From Halioglobus sp. (lineage in GTDB: Bacteria; Pseudomonadota; Gammaproteobacteria; Pseudomonadales; Halieaceae), in assembly GCA_020443425.1 (NCBI GenBank), contig JAGRIE010000022.1, positions 1 to 57,869 of the forward strand: 57,869 bases of DNA. Reading direction: 5' to 3'. The notes under the pieces were generated by a model that made no database searches, was not told where the DNA came from, and worked only from the letters and a program-made list of their open reading frames with translations. The translations under genes and the position numbers were made by a program. Positions 9,361 through 18,275 of this stretch are shown here, piece after piece; the stretch's first letter is position 1, and the number at the start of each line of letters is the position of its first letter.

Positions 9361-10338
9361 GTGAAAAGCCAGGATTCGAGTTTCATCGCCCGTATACTGC
9401 CACTGGTTTACAGTGCCTATCGCAGCCAGAGGCTGTCTATTCTCATTTATCACCGTGTTCTTCCGGAGCGCGATCCGATGCGGCCCGGAGAGCCGACGGT
9501 AGCTGAGTTCGATATGCAGATGAAAATGCTGCGCCAGTATTTTCATCCACTGCCGCTGGTTGAGGCAGTGGAACGACTGCAAGCGGGTACGTTGCCTGAC
9601 GGCGCGGCCTGTGTGACCTTCGACGATGGCTATGCCGACAACGAGCAGTATGCGATGCCGGTGCTGCGCAAGTACGGGGTTCCCGCGACGGTGTTCGTCA
9701 GCACAGGCTTTTTGAACGGCGGGCGCATGTGGAATGATTCCGTCATCGAGGTATTGCGGAATTACCCGGGGGAGGTGCTGGACCTCAGGGACATTGACCT
9801 TCAGTGTTACACGCTGAGATCGCATGAGCAGCGCCGGCTTGCTGTCGATAGTATCCTGCGCCAGATCAAGCACATGGATCCGCAGGAGCGAATCGAGCGC
9901 GTCAATGAGATCCAGAAGCGGGGCGCTCGTCTCCCTGATGACCTGATGTTGACCGACGCACAGCTGCGATCACTGGCAGGCAACGGTATCGCCATTGGTG
10001 CGCACACGGTGAATCACCCGATCCTCTCCAGCATATCCCCTGAGGCCGCCCGCAGTGAAATTGCAACCAGCAAAGGCGATCTGGAGGCGCTCCTGCAGGA
10101 ACCGGTAGACGCCTTCGCTTATCCCAATGGCAGGCCGGAACTCGACTACGGTACCGAGCACCGAGACATTGTTCGCGAGTTGGGGTTCAAGGTTGCAGTT
10201 TCGACACACTGGGGGGTGGGCACAACCGGCAGTGACAGATACCAACTGCCGCGATTTACGCCCTGGGACAGGCAGCCGCTGAGGTTCACCGGGCGTTTGC
10301 TTGCCAATTACCGGCAACTGGATCCACTGCTGGCCTGA
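9361..10338 (+). CDS. Polysaccharide deacetylase family protein
   Basis: A 325-residue NodB-fold protein starting at GTG 9361, eleven bases after the ligase stop. NodB motif 1 is TFDDGY (Asp88-Asp89) and motif 2 is GAHTVNHP with candidate metal ligands His215 and His219; FAYPNG is motif 3. The family removes N-acetyl groups from amino sugars in polysaccharides. There is no clear signal peptide, only a mildly hydrophobic N-terminus (FIARILPLVYSAYRSQ), so the location is uncertain. It is the last gene of the first plus-strand operon. It is distinct from the longer deacetylase usually found beside Wzc in XrtA loci and from the gene at 36205-37218. Confidence 0.88.
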   Translation: MKSQDSSFIARILPLVYSAYRSQRLSILIYHRVLPERDPMRPGEPTVAEFDMQMKMLRQYFHPLPLVEAVERLQAGTLPDGAACVTFDDGYADNEQYAMPVLRKYGVPATVFVSTGFLNGGRMWNDSVIEVLRNYPGEVLDLRDIDLQCYTLRSHEQRRLAVDSILRQIKHMDPQERIERVNEIQKRGARLPDDLMLTDAQLRSLAGNGIAIGAHTVNHPILSSISPEAARSEIATSKGDLEALLQEPVDAFAYPNGRPELDYGTEHRDIVRELGFKVAVSTHWGVGTTGSDRYQLPRFTPWDRQPLRFTGRLLANYRQLDPLLA

Positions 10339-10406
10339 TCCTCACTGCGACCACCCGGGCTGTCGCCGGTTTTCGGGAAGCGGGTATTTGCCGTATCGCG
10401 GTGAAC

Positions 10407-11171
10407 CTATTGCCCGGTTTTTCCCGCGGGTTTCTCCCGCGTTTCCACTGTTACCACCGGCGCGGGGGCGTCGGCAGGCACCGCCGAGGGGGTTCCCCAT
10501 TGACCGGCCGCAATCAGTTTGTTTTTTAATCCGGGTAGCGGTATGCCGGCACCATACACGGTGTTGGCCACCAGTCTCGCCTCATCGAACTGCTCCAACT
10601 CGACCAGCGTCAGGCCCATATTGTAGAGCGTGAGGATGTCATCCGGGCGCAGCCTATTGGCCTGGCGGTAGGCGAACAGGGCTTTCTCGTACTGCTCGGC
10701 CTTGTGCAGCAGCAAACCGTACATCATATACGGGATGGGGTCTTTGGGACTGTACCCGATGGCTCTTTGCATCTGGCACTCCGCAGGGGGCACTTGTGCA
10801 TCTTCAGGCCATTCCCAATGCATCATGCGGTACTTCATCGCGCTGTGCAGTGCCCGGTGGTGGTTGGGCCACGCCATCAGGGTGTAGGCAATATCATTGA
10901 TGGCGTAGGAGGTTCTGCCCGCCTCCAGGTTTTCAATATCCGGGGTAAAGTGCGCCCGTTCAACAACGTCGAGTTCCGCAGGAAAGTTCGCGCGCAGCAG
11001 GTAATCGTAAGGCCCGAAGGGAATATTACTGCCCACACATTTCTCACCGTCCAGAGTCTCGCCCACCCACTGCGGTTTTGCATCAGCCTGTGCAAGCGGG
11101 CTCATGCAGCTGGCTATCACGATCAGCAGCGCGGCATGGATAGTGTGGTTTCTGCTAAGCAGTGCGGGCAT
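10407..11171 (-). CDS. Secreted TPR-containing protein, unknown function
   Basis: A 254-residue protein with a Sec signal peptide (hydrophobic stretch about 11-28, cleavage likely after AQADA). Residues about 120-205 contain TPR-like helical pairs, including DPIPYMMYGLLLHKAEQYEKAL and DDILTLYNMGLTLVELEQFDEA in part. The C-terminus is Pro/Ala/Val-rich. It probably acts as a periplasmic scaffold; TPR proteins are common partners in polysaccharide secretion and in PEP-CTERM loci. It converges on the deacetylase operon and is followed on the same strand by nothing coupled. No enzymatic motif is visible. Confidence 0.75.
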   Translation of the reverse strand: MPALLSRNHTIHAALLIVIASCMSPLAQADAKPQWVGETLDGEKCVGSNIPFGPYDYLLRANFPAELDVVERAHFTPDIENLEAGRTSYAINDIAYTLMAWPNHHRALHSAMKYRMMHWEWPEDAQVPPAECQMQRAIGYSPKDPIPYMMYGLLLHKAEQYEKALFAYRQANRLRPDDILTLYNMGLTLVELEQFDEARLVANTVYGAGIPLPGLKNKLIAAGQWGTPSAVPADAPAPVVTVETREKPAGKTGQ

Positions 11172-11282
11172 ATCGGCTCTCTGCCATAGTGAGTGGGTGA
11201 TCGATTTTAGCGCAATTCACCACGGGGTGTAAGGTAAGTGCCGCAATAAGCCAACGGGCACCAATCGGGATGCGGGCGTCTC

Positions 11283-12305
11283 TCACCGGGGGTCCTCCGT
11301 GGCTGCATCGCGGCGTGTGAACCAGGCCTTCGCCGTAAGGTAGAGGGTAAAGGCGAGCCAGCGCGGATTGAACCCGTTCAGGAGAGCGGCCCTGGCATAC
11401 TGTGCTGCGCCGGTATAGCGTTTCTGCGCTGCGAGCATGGTCGCGGTATGTTTCATCTCACAGGTTTTGCCGCGGCAGCAGAAGCGCACCACTACATCCT
11501 GCCGGCACCGGGATATACCCTTGTCGTAGACGTACATCTGGTAGAGTTTTTTTTGCACGGCGGAGCTGGCGGTCGACAGGTTGTTCGTGGCGTTGCTGTC
11601 TGGGATATGGTGCAGCGACGAGTAGCGGGTGCTGTACAGCATGACGCGGGCGGTATCAATCGAGCGGATAAAGATATCCCGATCCTCTTCGTAGCGGATA
11701 CTCTCGTCCATGCCGCCGATTGACGCGTAAAAATGGCGTTCGAAGATACTGCAGTTCAGGTGTGCGAACCCACCGCCAGACAGTAAAAACGCGGCGTCGA
11801 CAAAGTAGCTGTCCTCAGTGTTGCGGGGTCGCTGTGACGCTTTCGGTACCAGTGCATCCAGCCAGACGTCCTCGGTCTGCATGACGCCGTTCGAGTGCAC
11901 GGCCCGCTGGTTGCTGTAATGCATATCGACCGGCCTGCTGGAGGCAGAGATGCCCGAGAAAACATGATCGAGATAGTGATCGTCTGTCCATTCGTCGTCG
12001 TCATCCAGGAAACACAGGTATCGGCCCCGGGAATTGTGGGCACCGAAATTCATAGCATAGCTATGCCCGTGGCCGTTGGGTCGGTGCACGAGTCTGAGGA
12101 AGGTGACATCGTTGTACTGCTGTTCCAGCTCTGCATAGCAGGCCATGTTTGCGTCGGTTGAGCCGTCAATCACCGCGATGACTTCTTTTTGGACAAAGGT
12201 CTGTCGCTGCACTGAGCGCAGTGCGACCTCAAATTGTCCAGGCCGATCCCGTGTGGAAATTATGATGGAAAAAAACGGGTCCTTTTCCTCTGGTGCCATT
12301 GCCAA
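11283..12305 (-). CDS. Glycosyltransferase family 2
   Basis: A 340-residue GT-A glycosyltransferase. The N-terminal nucleotide-binding fold starts with FSIIISTRDRP, continues with VIDGSTDA, and contains the metal-binding acidic motif LDDDDEW. A long C-terminal helical region (about 260-340) is of the kind that contacts the membrane. It should add a sugar to the repeat unit. It is transcribed away from the ATP-grasp gene, and a weak sigma-54-like element lies upstream at 12363-12380. It is 111 bases upstream of the TPR gene on the same strand, so the two could be co-transcribed. Confidence 0.88.
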   Translation of the reverse strand: MAMAPEEKDPFFSIIISTRDRPGQFEVALRSVQRQTFVQKEVIAVIDGSTDANMACYAELEQQYNDVTFLRLVHRPNGHGHSYAMNFGAHNSRGRYLCFLDDDDEWTDDHYLDHVFSGISASSRPVDMHYSNQRAVHSNGVMQTEDVWLDALVPKASQRPRNTEDSYFVDAAFLLSGGGFAHLNCSIFERHFYASIGGMDESIRYEEDRDIFIRSIDTARVMLYSTRYSSLHHIPDSNATNNLSTASSAVQKKLYQMYVYDKGISRCRQDVVVRFCCRGKTCEMKHTATMLAAQKRYTGAAQYARAALLNGFNPRWLAFTLYLTAKAWFTRRDAATEDPR

Positions 12306-12362
12306 CTCTTTACACTATTGGGGTGTGAAAGGCGGTCGTGAAGCGATTCGCCAGCGGGAAAT

Positions 12363-12380
12363 CCGCGCCCTCAGTGCCAC
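12363..12380 (-). promoter_or_regulatory. Weak sigma-54-like promoter element for the GT2 gene
   Basis: Read on the minus strand this is GTGGCACTGAGGGCGCGG. The -24 part (TGGCAC) is perfect and GG and GC are ten bases apart as required, but the -12 box lacks the usual TT before GC. Transcription would begin near 12353, about 50 bases before the glycosyltransferase ATG. The match is partial, so confidence is low. Confidence 0.28.
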
Positions 12381-12493
12381 ACGGGGCATGACGCGTATTG
12401 TAAATGCTTGTTTCCCACCCTGTCTCAGGAATTTTATGAATTAGTGGGAAGTACATGGGAAGGCGCTCACAATTTGGGTAGAAATGTGTGTAA

Positions 12494-12499
12494 TATAAT
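12494..12499 (+). promoter_or_regulatory. Candidate -10 element for the ATP-grasp/sulfotransferase operon
   Basis: A perfect TATAAT occurs here in an AT-rich stretch. No good TTGACA-like box sits 16-18 bases upstream (the best is CAATTT), so the promoter would be weak or activator-dependent. It points toward the gene at 12673. Confidence 0.35.
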
Positions 12500-12672
12500 C
12501 GCTAACGCTGGCATAAATGGCTGTCGGAAGCCTTTCGATAGTGCGCAGGCTGCTGTTCCAGTGTGCCCTGAAAGCGTATGTTGCGTATCGTCCCGACGAC
12601 AGTTCTAACACAATTGCGCCAGATGAAGGGAATTCCGCTTAAATGGCAGCCGCCAGAGATTGAGTTCAAGCA

Positions 12673-14418
12673 ATGAAGCGAGACAGTAGAGCCCGAGTGC
12701 TGGTGTTGGATGCGGATTTGGCTCCGTGCCTGACCATCTCCCGTTCCCTGTCCGCACGTGGCTGCATTGTCGATGCCGCCAGCCATACGCTGAGGCCGTT
12801 GAGCCGCTACTCAAACTCTGTGGAGGATGTCTACCAGTACCCGGACCCGCTAGCTGCTCCTGATGCCTTTGTCGAGTGGCTGCTGGAGCATGTTCGCACC
12901 CATAACTACGACCTGGTCATTCCCGTCACAGAGCGGAGCCTGGTGGCGCTATCGGATCGCCGCGACCGCCTGGCCCATATCAATATCGCAATGCCATCAG
13001 CGACCAGTCTTGAAATCGTGCTGGACAAGGCCCAGACACTGTTGCTGGCGGACAAGGTCGGTGTGGCTATTCCCCGAGGCGTCACGCTGGAGTCCCTGGG
13101 CCAGCTCGACGCCCTGAAACATTCGCTGCAATTTCCCGTTGTGCTGAAGCCGGCCCGCTCGATAGGCTCCAACGATGGCGGCACCAGCCAACTGCGGGTC
13201 AGCTATGCATTCGATGTCGCCGGGCTGGAGGCCCGTTGCATACACGCGCTGCGATTTGGCCCGGTGCTGCTGCAGGAGTTCTTCCCGGGTGTCGGCGTCG
13301 GTATCGAGCTCATCGCCAGGCAGGGAAAAATTGGCTATGCCTTCCAGCATCGCCGTCTGCATGAAGTACCACTGACCGGCGGTGGCAGCAGCCTGCGGAA
13401 AAGTGAGCCGGTCATGCCGGAGTTGCTTGAGGCGTCGGAGCGATTAATCGCCGCCCTGGACTGGACCGGGGTGGCCATGGTCGAGTTCAAAATGAATCCG
13501 CAGACGCGGCAGTTCTGCCTGATGGAAATCAACGGGCGATTCTGGGGGTCGCTGCCGCTGGCCGCCGCTGCCGGCGCAGATTTTCCCTCGATGTTGCTGG
13601 ACCTGGAACTGGACGATGAACTGAATCCCTGCGCTCCCTATCGCAACAATATCTACTGCCGTTTGTTATCCAGGGACCTGGCGTGGTACGAGGCAGTCCT
13701 GCGCGGTAATGCCGACAGGCGTATTGTAAATATCCCGGATGGCTGGGATGTGTTCAAGGAATTGCGCCTGTTGTTTCATCCGAGGCACCGTTTTGATGTG
13801 CAAAGCTTTCGCGATCCGTTGCCGGGACTGGTGGATATCGGCAGGCTCCTGAAAGGCTACTCCCGGCGCCTGCTTGCCCTGTTCACGGAAGTCAGTTTTT
13901 TTGCCCGTCAGCACCGCGCCTGGAAGAAGGGGGAAGTGGCCAGGAATATTGCGCAAGCAAAGTCGATGTTGCTGCTGTGTTATGGGAATATCAACCGCAG
14001 CGCGCTGGCCGATGTCATGCTCAGGGGGTATGCCCAGGATTCGGGTATAGTCGTAATGTCGGCCGGCTTCCATCAACACCCCGACCGGCCCTCCGACCCG
14101 GTGATGTCGGAGGTGGCAGCACAGTTCGGGGTTGATATGAGCGCCATGCGATCAACCAGTGTCACCGAGCAGATGCTGCATGACAGCGATATAATTTTTG
14201 TGATGGAAAAAAGCCACTATGACAGGCTGGTCAGTGTCGATCCCCAGCTGGCCGACAAGGTTTACCTGCTCGGTGCGCATCCAAACAGAACAGGCTGGCA
14301 GGTAGAGATAGCCGATCCGTATGGCAGGGCACGGGGCAGCTATGTGGTCTGCTTCCGGCAGATAGCCGAGGCCGTCGACGCCATCAAGGCGGTGATTGCG
14401 GAGCGCACCGGTGACTAG
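12673..14418 (+). CDS. ATP-grasp ligase fused to low-molecular-weight protein tyrosine phosphatase
   Basis: A 581-residue two-domain protein. Residues 1-345 are an ATP-grasp carboxylate-amine ligase of the carbamoyl-phosphate-synthase-like type: PVVLKPARSIGSNDGG binds ATP and EINGRFWGS (Glu286, Asn288) supplies metal ligands. Residues 430-575 are a low-molecular-weight tyrosine phosphatase with the CX5R loop CYGNINRS (Cys436, Arg442) and the general acid Asp548 in ADPY. The usual second loop cysteine is Asn. Wzb-type phosphatases of this family reset the tyrosine kinase Wzc that controls polysaccharide export; the kinase would lie outside this window. The ligase substrate is unknown. The sulfotransferase-like gene starts 11 bases later. 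Confidence 0.87.
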   Translation: MKRDSRARVLVLDADLAPCLTISRSLSARGCIVDAASHTLRPLSRYSNSVEDVYQYPDPLAAPDAFVEWLLEHVRTHNYDLVIPVTERSLVALSDRRDRLAHINIAMPSATSLEIVLDKAQTLLLADKVGVAIPRGVTLESLGQLDALKHSLQFPVVLKPARSIGSNDGGTSQLRVSYAFDVAGLEARCIHALRFGPVLLQEFFPGVGVGIELIARQGKIGYAFQHRRLHEVPLTGGGSSLRKSEPVMPELLEASERLIAALDWTGVAMVEFKMNPQTRQFCLMEINGRFWGSLPLAAAAGADFPSMLLDLELDDELNPCAPYRNNIYCRLLSRDLAWYEAVLRGNADRRIVNIPDGWDVFKELRLLFHPRHRFDVQSFRDPLPGLVDIGRLLKGYSRRLLALFTEVSFFARQHRAWKKGEVARNIAQAKSMLLLCYGNINRSALADVMLRGYAQDSGIVVMSAGFHQHPDRPSDPVMSEVAAQFGVDMSAMRSTSVTEQMLHDSDIIFVMEKSHYDRLVSVDPQLADKVYLLGAHPNRTGWQVEIADPYGRARGSYVVCFRQIAEAVDAIKAVIAERTGD

Positions 14419-14429
14419 TGTGATCCGGC

Positions 14430-15236
14430 ATGCCTGAGCGCAGCGGTAGAATCCTGATAGGGCTCGGTTCGGGGCGCACCGGCACCGCATCGTTGACATC
14501 ACTGATAGATCGCCAGACCGATGCGATCTGCTTTCATGAAATGAACCCGTCGAATGCGGTGTTCAGCGGCAATCCGCAGCCGCACGTTAACGCTATCCGC
14601 GAATACCAGCGGCTGCTGGACGGTGGCGACACCGCCAGGTTGTCGATCGACTATTCACGCCCTTCCACGGTGAAAACCTATGAGAAGCTGCAAACGATGG
14701 GGCAGGTGAGGCTGATAGGCGATATCGCGTTTTATTATCTTAACTACATCGATGAGTTGTTCGAGATTGCGCCGGAGTGCGTGGCTGTCTGTATGAAGCG
14801 TGACAAGGCATCGACAGTCGCCAGCTGGTTGAAGAAGTCTTCTATCAGTCGCTGGCGATCTCTGTGGCTGGCAGATAAATTGAAATCGTGGATTACACGC
14901 ATGCCCTTTCACACGGAGTACAATTTTTGGCAGGAGCACGACGGCAGCCGCTGGATGAAAGACCCTGTATGGGATAGTTGCTTTCCAAAGTTTGACGCCG
15001 CTTCCAAGGAAGAGGCCATTGGGATGTACTGGGATTACTACTATCTCGAGGCGGACCGATTGCAGAAGAAGTATCCCGATCGATTCTGGATATTCGATGT
15101 CGGCGACCTGAGCAATCTGCAAGGGCAAAAGCGCATTCTGTCTCGATTGGGTATCGCCGAAGATGAGATGGTAGTCGGCGAGAAAGTACACTTACACCAG
15201 TCCGGGGAAAAATCCGGCGGCGGCGAATTACGCTAG
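14430..15236 (+). CDS. Sulfotransferase-like protein
   Basis: A 268-residue P-loop protein. The N-terminal GLGSGRTGTASL (about 10-21) fits the 5'-phosphosulfate-binding loop of PAPS-dependent sulfotransferases, and MKRDKASTVASWL (about 120-132) fits the 3'-phosphate-binding Arg/Ser motif. It follows the ATP-grasp/phosphatase gene by 11 bases. If active it would place sulfate on a sugar hydroxyl of the exopolysaccharide, which is plausible for a marine organism, but the family is divergent and some members are not proven sulfotransferases. A 15-base gap leads to the first hydrolase pair. Confidence 0.72.
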   Translation: MPERSGRILIGLGSGRTGTASLTSLIDRQTDAICFHEMNPSNAVFSGNPQPHVNAIREYQRLLDGGDTARLSIDYSRPSTVKTYEKLQTMGQVRLIGDIAFYYLNYIDELFEIAPECVAVCMKRDKASTVASWLKKSSISRWRSLWLADKLKSWITRMPFHTEYNFWQEHDGSRWMKDPVWDSCFPKFDAASKEEAIGMYWDYYYLEADRLQKKYPDRFWIFDVGDLSNLQGQKRILSRLGIAEDEMVVGEKVHLHQSGEKSGGGELR

Positions 15237-15251
15237 GATGCGCCCGGGGGA

Positions 15252-16085
15252 ATGACAGGCATGAGCAACAGCGATATCCGGCTCCTGCCAAGGTTCTTAG
15301 GCGAGGAGGGCCAGCGATTTTTCACCCTGCAGACCCGCTGCCGGGAGCAGCCCAGGGCGCATATTGTCTATGTGCCGCCGTTCGGAGAGGAGATGAACCG
15401 CTGTCGCGCACTGGTGGCAGAACAGGCGAGAGCGTTTGCCAGGGCGGGATACTGGTGTACTGCCATTGATTTTTACGGCTCCGGCGACAGTGAGGGCGAG
15501 CTGCGCGACGCCTCACTGGCAGTTTGGCAGGACAATATTCGGCTTACTGTTGAAACGCTTCAGCGTGAGGCTCCCGCTCCCATTATTTTGTGGGGCTTGC
15601 GCCTCGGTGCTTTCATCGCGATGGACTTCGCCGCCAAATCGTCCATCGATATACAGAGTATCATTCTGTGGCAACCGGTGGTGTCCGGTGAGCGCTACGT
15701 AACGCAAATCTTGCGGCAGCGTGTTGCCGCACTGGTAGGCAAAGACCTCGCGCCTGAGACTACCTCCCAGATTCGCAACAAGCTTGCGGAAGGCGAATGC
15801 GTGGAAGTCTCCGGCTATACTCTCGGAGGTGTTCTGGTGCAGGATATCGAAAACCTGTCGCTGGCGGGGATGACAGCACTGTGCCGCGATAGGATTCACT
15901 GGCTGGAGCATGTCAGTGAGCCGGGTGCCGCGCCCGGCGGTGCGACAATCAAGGCGGTCGAAAAGCTTCGTGGCCTGCAAAATGATGTGGCGGTGCATCC
16001 ATTCACCGGGCCGCAGCTGTGGCAGTTGCACAAGCGCGATGCACTCCCCGAATTACTTTCCATTACCAGTGGGTTGTTGGCATGA
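15252..16085 (+). CDS. Hydrolase 2, XrtA system-associated (copy A)
   Basis: A 277-residue alpha/beta-hydrolase-fold protein of the exosortase-associated hydrolase 2 type (TIGR03101). The family-typical VYVPPFGEEMN, then DFYGSGDSEGE, then ILWGLRLGA are visible. The nucleophile elbow reads GLRLG, with Arg where a Ser would be expected, so classic serine esterase chemistry is doubtful. The start could be ATG 15252 or 15261. Its stop overlaps the ATG of copy A hydrolase 1 (ATGA at 16082). A second, similar pair lies at 18528-20206. Confidence 0.88.
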   Translation: MTGMSNSDIRLLPRFLGEEGQRFFTLQTRCREQPRAHIVYVPPFGEEMNRCRALVAEQARAFARAGYWCTAIDFYGSGDSEGELRDASLAVWQDNIRLTVETLQREAPAPIILWGLRLGAFIAMDFAAKSSIDIQSIILWQPVVSGERYVTQILRQRVAALVGKDLAPETTSQIRNKLAEGECVEVSGYTLGGVLVQDIENLSLAGMTALCRDRIHWLEHVSEPGAAPGGATIKAVEKLRGLQNDVAVHPFTGPQLWQLHKRDALPELLSITSGLLA

Positions 16086-16963
16086 GTGCGCCTTTGACGA
16101 AAGAGATTCCACTGGTTTTTGACTGCCAGGGCGAGGATCTGGTGGGGATCGTGCATTGCCCGCAGGCACCTGGCGCTGTCGGCGTGTTGACCATCGTTGC
16201 CGGTGGGCCGCAGTACCGAGCCGGTGTCGGTCGTGGAATGGTCAGCCTGGCGCGCAGCCTGGCCGGCCATGGCGTGGCGGTGATGCGTTTCGACTATCGT
16301 GGGCTCGGTGATAGTAGCGGGGAATTCGCCGGATTCGGCGATATCGCAGAGGACATTGATGCGGCGGTGAACGCTTTTCGCCGGCAAGTCCCCCAGGTGC
16401 GGAAAGTGGTGTTGTGGGGAGGCTGCGACGCAGCCTCCGCGGCGATGATACACGGGGCCAGGGTGGCCGGTGTGGAGAGCCTGATTCTCGGCAACCCCTG
16501 GGTGAGCACCGAGGAGATACGCTCCGCCGTGTTGAGAAAGCACTACACCGGGAGGTTGGGTCAAGCGCAGTTCTGGCGCAAACTGCTGCGCTTCGAATAC
16601 AATCTTTTCGACTACGCGCTGGCGGGAGTGAAGAAACTCGCCGCCAGGCTCGCGGGCGTGTTTTCGAGGCCGGAATCGCCGGCGACGCAGCAGGGCGGAG
16701 CAAGCGTTGGCCGGCCCATCGACCGGATGTTGTCGGGACTGAGGCAGTTTCAGGGACCGGTGTTGTTCCTGATGAGCGGTCGCAGCCTGGTCTCCGATGA
16801 ATTTGATGAACTGATAAACGGTGATTCGGCATGGCAGTCCGTTTACCAGCGTCCGTCCTGCCAGCGTATTGACCTGCCTGATGCAGACCAGACTTTTTCC
16901 GATGGCGACTCCCGCGAGCGTGTGAACCAGGCCATCCTTACCTGGGTCAGGGGCCTGGAGTAG
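16082..16963 (+). CDS. Hydrolase 1, XrtA system-associated (copy A)
   Basis: A 293-residue alpha/beta hydrolase of the exosortase-associated hydrolase 1 type (TIGR03100). The family blocks are VFDCQGEDLVGI, VAGGPQYRAG, MRFDYRGLGDSSGEF, and the nucleophile elbow LWGGCDAAS, where Cys replaces the usual Ser. A C-terminal DADQTFS can supply the catalytic His-region equivalent (copy B has DADHTFS; copy A has Gln in place of that His). It may act as a thioesterase or acyltransferase on carrier-bound acyl groups, which is inference. Start ATG 16082 couples it to hydrolase 2. Confidence 0.88.
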   Translation: MSAPLTKEIPLVFDCQGEDLVGIVHCPQAPGAVGVLTIVAGGPQYRAGVGRGMVSLARSLAGHGVAVMRFDYRGLGDSSGEFAGFGDIAEDIDAAVNAFRRQVPQVRKVVLWGGCDAASAAMIHGARVAGVESLILGNPWVSTEEIRSAVLRKHYTGRLGQAQFWRKLLRFEYNLFDYALAGVKKLAARLAGVFSRPESPATQQGGASVGRPIDRMLSGLRQFQGPVLFLMSGRSLVSDEFDELINGDSAWQSVYQRPSCQRIDLPDADQTFSDGDSRERVNQAILTWVRGLE

Positions 16964-17018
16964 ACCGTTCGGCAGTCCCGCCTGCGTCCACACCGGTGCG
17001 TCAGTAAAATAGCGTGTA

Positions 17019-18254
17019 CTAAGCTGGCCGCAGCTTTTTCACCAGTAGTTTCAGGGTATGGGCTGTAAGCTGCACGAGCCCGTGCGGGGTGCGAGGGTTG
17101 TATGCGGCCAGGCCGTGTTGTTCCCTGCGCACGGACATCCAGTCCGATTTATAGGCATCATCACCGGACAGGTAATCGATGCGGTCAATGCCATCCTCTT
17201 CGATTGCCCACTGCATCATATGTGCGGTCAGGACTGTGCCGGGCGACAGGGCCTTGTAATCTTCATGATAGGCGAGCTTGAATATATAGGCCGTCCGCTC
17301 GCATACCAGCCAGATCTGGCTGGCAACCGGCTGCCGATCGTAGCTTGCTATGCCCAGACGCAGCCAGCCCCTCGCCGCTGCAAGGCGCAGTAATCCCGGC
17401 ACAAAATCCGGGTAGGGCTCTTCGACTTTCCAACTGTTGTTGTACACCGTTACGTAGCGCTCGATGGCGCCCTCAAGTTTATCGCCACCCTGTACGATTT
17501 CCAGCGAACCGCGGTCGTCGGCGAGAAACTTTTTCGTTTTGCGTGCCAGGGTATTGCGGAGCTTCGACGGGCGCGATGCGAGGTAGGACTGGTAGGAGTG
17601 CGCATCAATATCGTGTATCCAGTTGCCGAAGCAGAAAAACTCGTGTCGGCCTTTCCAGCCGGCTCGGCTGAGTGCATCGCGCATCAGTCGGAACTCGGGC
17701 GTATCCGCAGCCATGGGCGCCAGCGTTAAGGAGGAGATGCGCTCCGTTCTCGCCAGGTGACGGAATAGCGCCTGGAAAAGGTCTTCCGGGTCTTCCGAGT
17801 TGACGATGGGGCAGTAGCTCGAGGTGTAGAATGTGCTGAGGGCGGAACCGCGCTTGTGCGGGGAACTGATCTTCAGCGGGCAGGCGACAAAATTATCCGG
17901 CCCGGATCTCGCGATATAGAGGATGGCCTGGTCGCAGTTGTCCAGCGCATGGGCGGTGAGATTCTCGAGCCACTGCCGGCCGTACTGCGGGTTTCTCGCT
18001 TCGTACTCTGAGAATGCACGCTGCAGTGGCGCATCCAGGCCGTCCTGCCCGAGGTGCACTTTCTCAATTCGAATGTGATGATGCAGGTCAGCCAACAGAT
18101 CGATGCCGGTGTGAGATCGATAAACACTATCGGGGAAAAGCCGGGGAATGGCAATACTTCTGTCGATTATGATAGCCTGATCGCATTTTCTGGCTTGAGC
18201 AGACTGGATTGCAAGGTTAGCATGAAAGTCGATGCTCGCTGGACAGCGTGTCAT
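17019..18254 (-). CDS. GNAT/BioF2-like acetyltransferase
   Basis: A 411-residue protein of the FemAB/BioF2-like GNAT superfamily (Acetyltransf_6 type). The diagnostic part is C-terminal: PVASQIWLVCERTAYIFKLAYH, then SPGTVLTAHMMQWAIEEDG and DYLSGDDAYKSDW. Such enzymes are frequent in XrtA loci and transfer acyl or aminoacyl groups. The start is uncertain: ATG 18254 lies only 21 bases from the divergent ACP start at 18276, and no other Met occurs early, so a downstream GTG or TTG start is possible. It sits between the two hydrolase pairs, pointing the other way, next to an ACP that might serve as donor. Confidence 0.78.
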   Translation of the reverse strand: MTRCPASIDFHANLAIQSAQARKCDQAIIIDRSIAIPRLFPDSVYRSHTGIDLLADLHHHIRIEKVHLGQDGLDAPLQRAFSEYEARNPQYGRQWLENLTAHALDNCDQAILYIARSGPDNFVACPLKISSPHKRGSALSTFYTSSYCPIVNSEDPEDLFQALFRHLARTERISSLTLAPMAADTPEFRLMRDALSRAGWKGRHEFFCFGNWIHDIDAHSYQSYLASRPSKLRNTLARKTKKFLADDRGSLEIVQGGDKLEGAIERYVTVYNNSWKVEEPYPDFVPGLLRLAAARGWLRLGIASYDRQPVASQIWLVCERTAYIFKLAYHEDYKALSPGTVLTAHMMQWAIEEDGIDRIDYLSGDDAYKSDWMSVRREQHGLAAYNPRTPHGLVQLTAHTLKLLVKKLRPA

Positions 18255-18275
18255 TCAATACTAGTAGTGTTTAAT

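Larger units (their letters stand above)
12306..12672. other. Divergent intergenic region
   Basis: These 367 bases separate the glycosyltransferase (minus) from the ATP-grasp gene (plus). I see no credible gene: the short frames here have no ribosome site and no family resemblance. The region is more AT-rich than its surroundings near 12400-12500. It holds one perfect -10 hexamer on the plus strand and one sigma-54-like element on the minus strand, listed separately. The plus-strand leader from that -10 to the ATG at 12673 would be about 165 bases; I see no obvious riboswitch fold in it. Confidence 0.6.

Noticed and set aside
12501-12520. TGGCA-like string as a further sigma-54 promoter
   Set aside because: The GG to GC spacing is not ten bases, so it does not fit.
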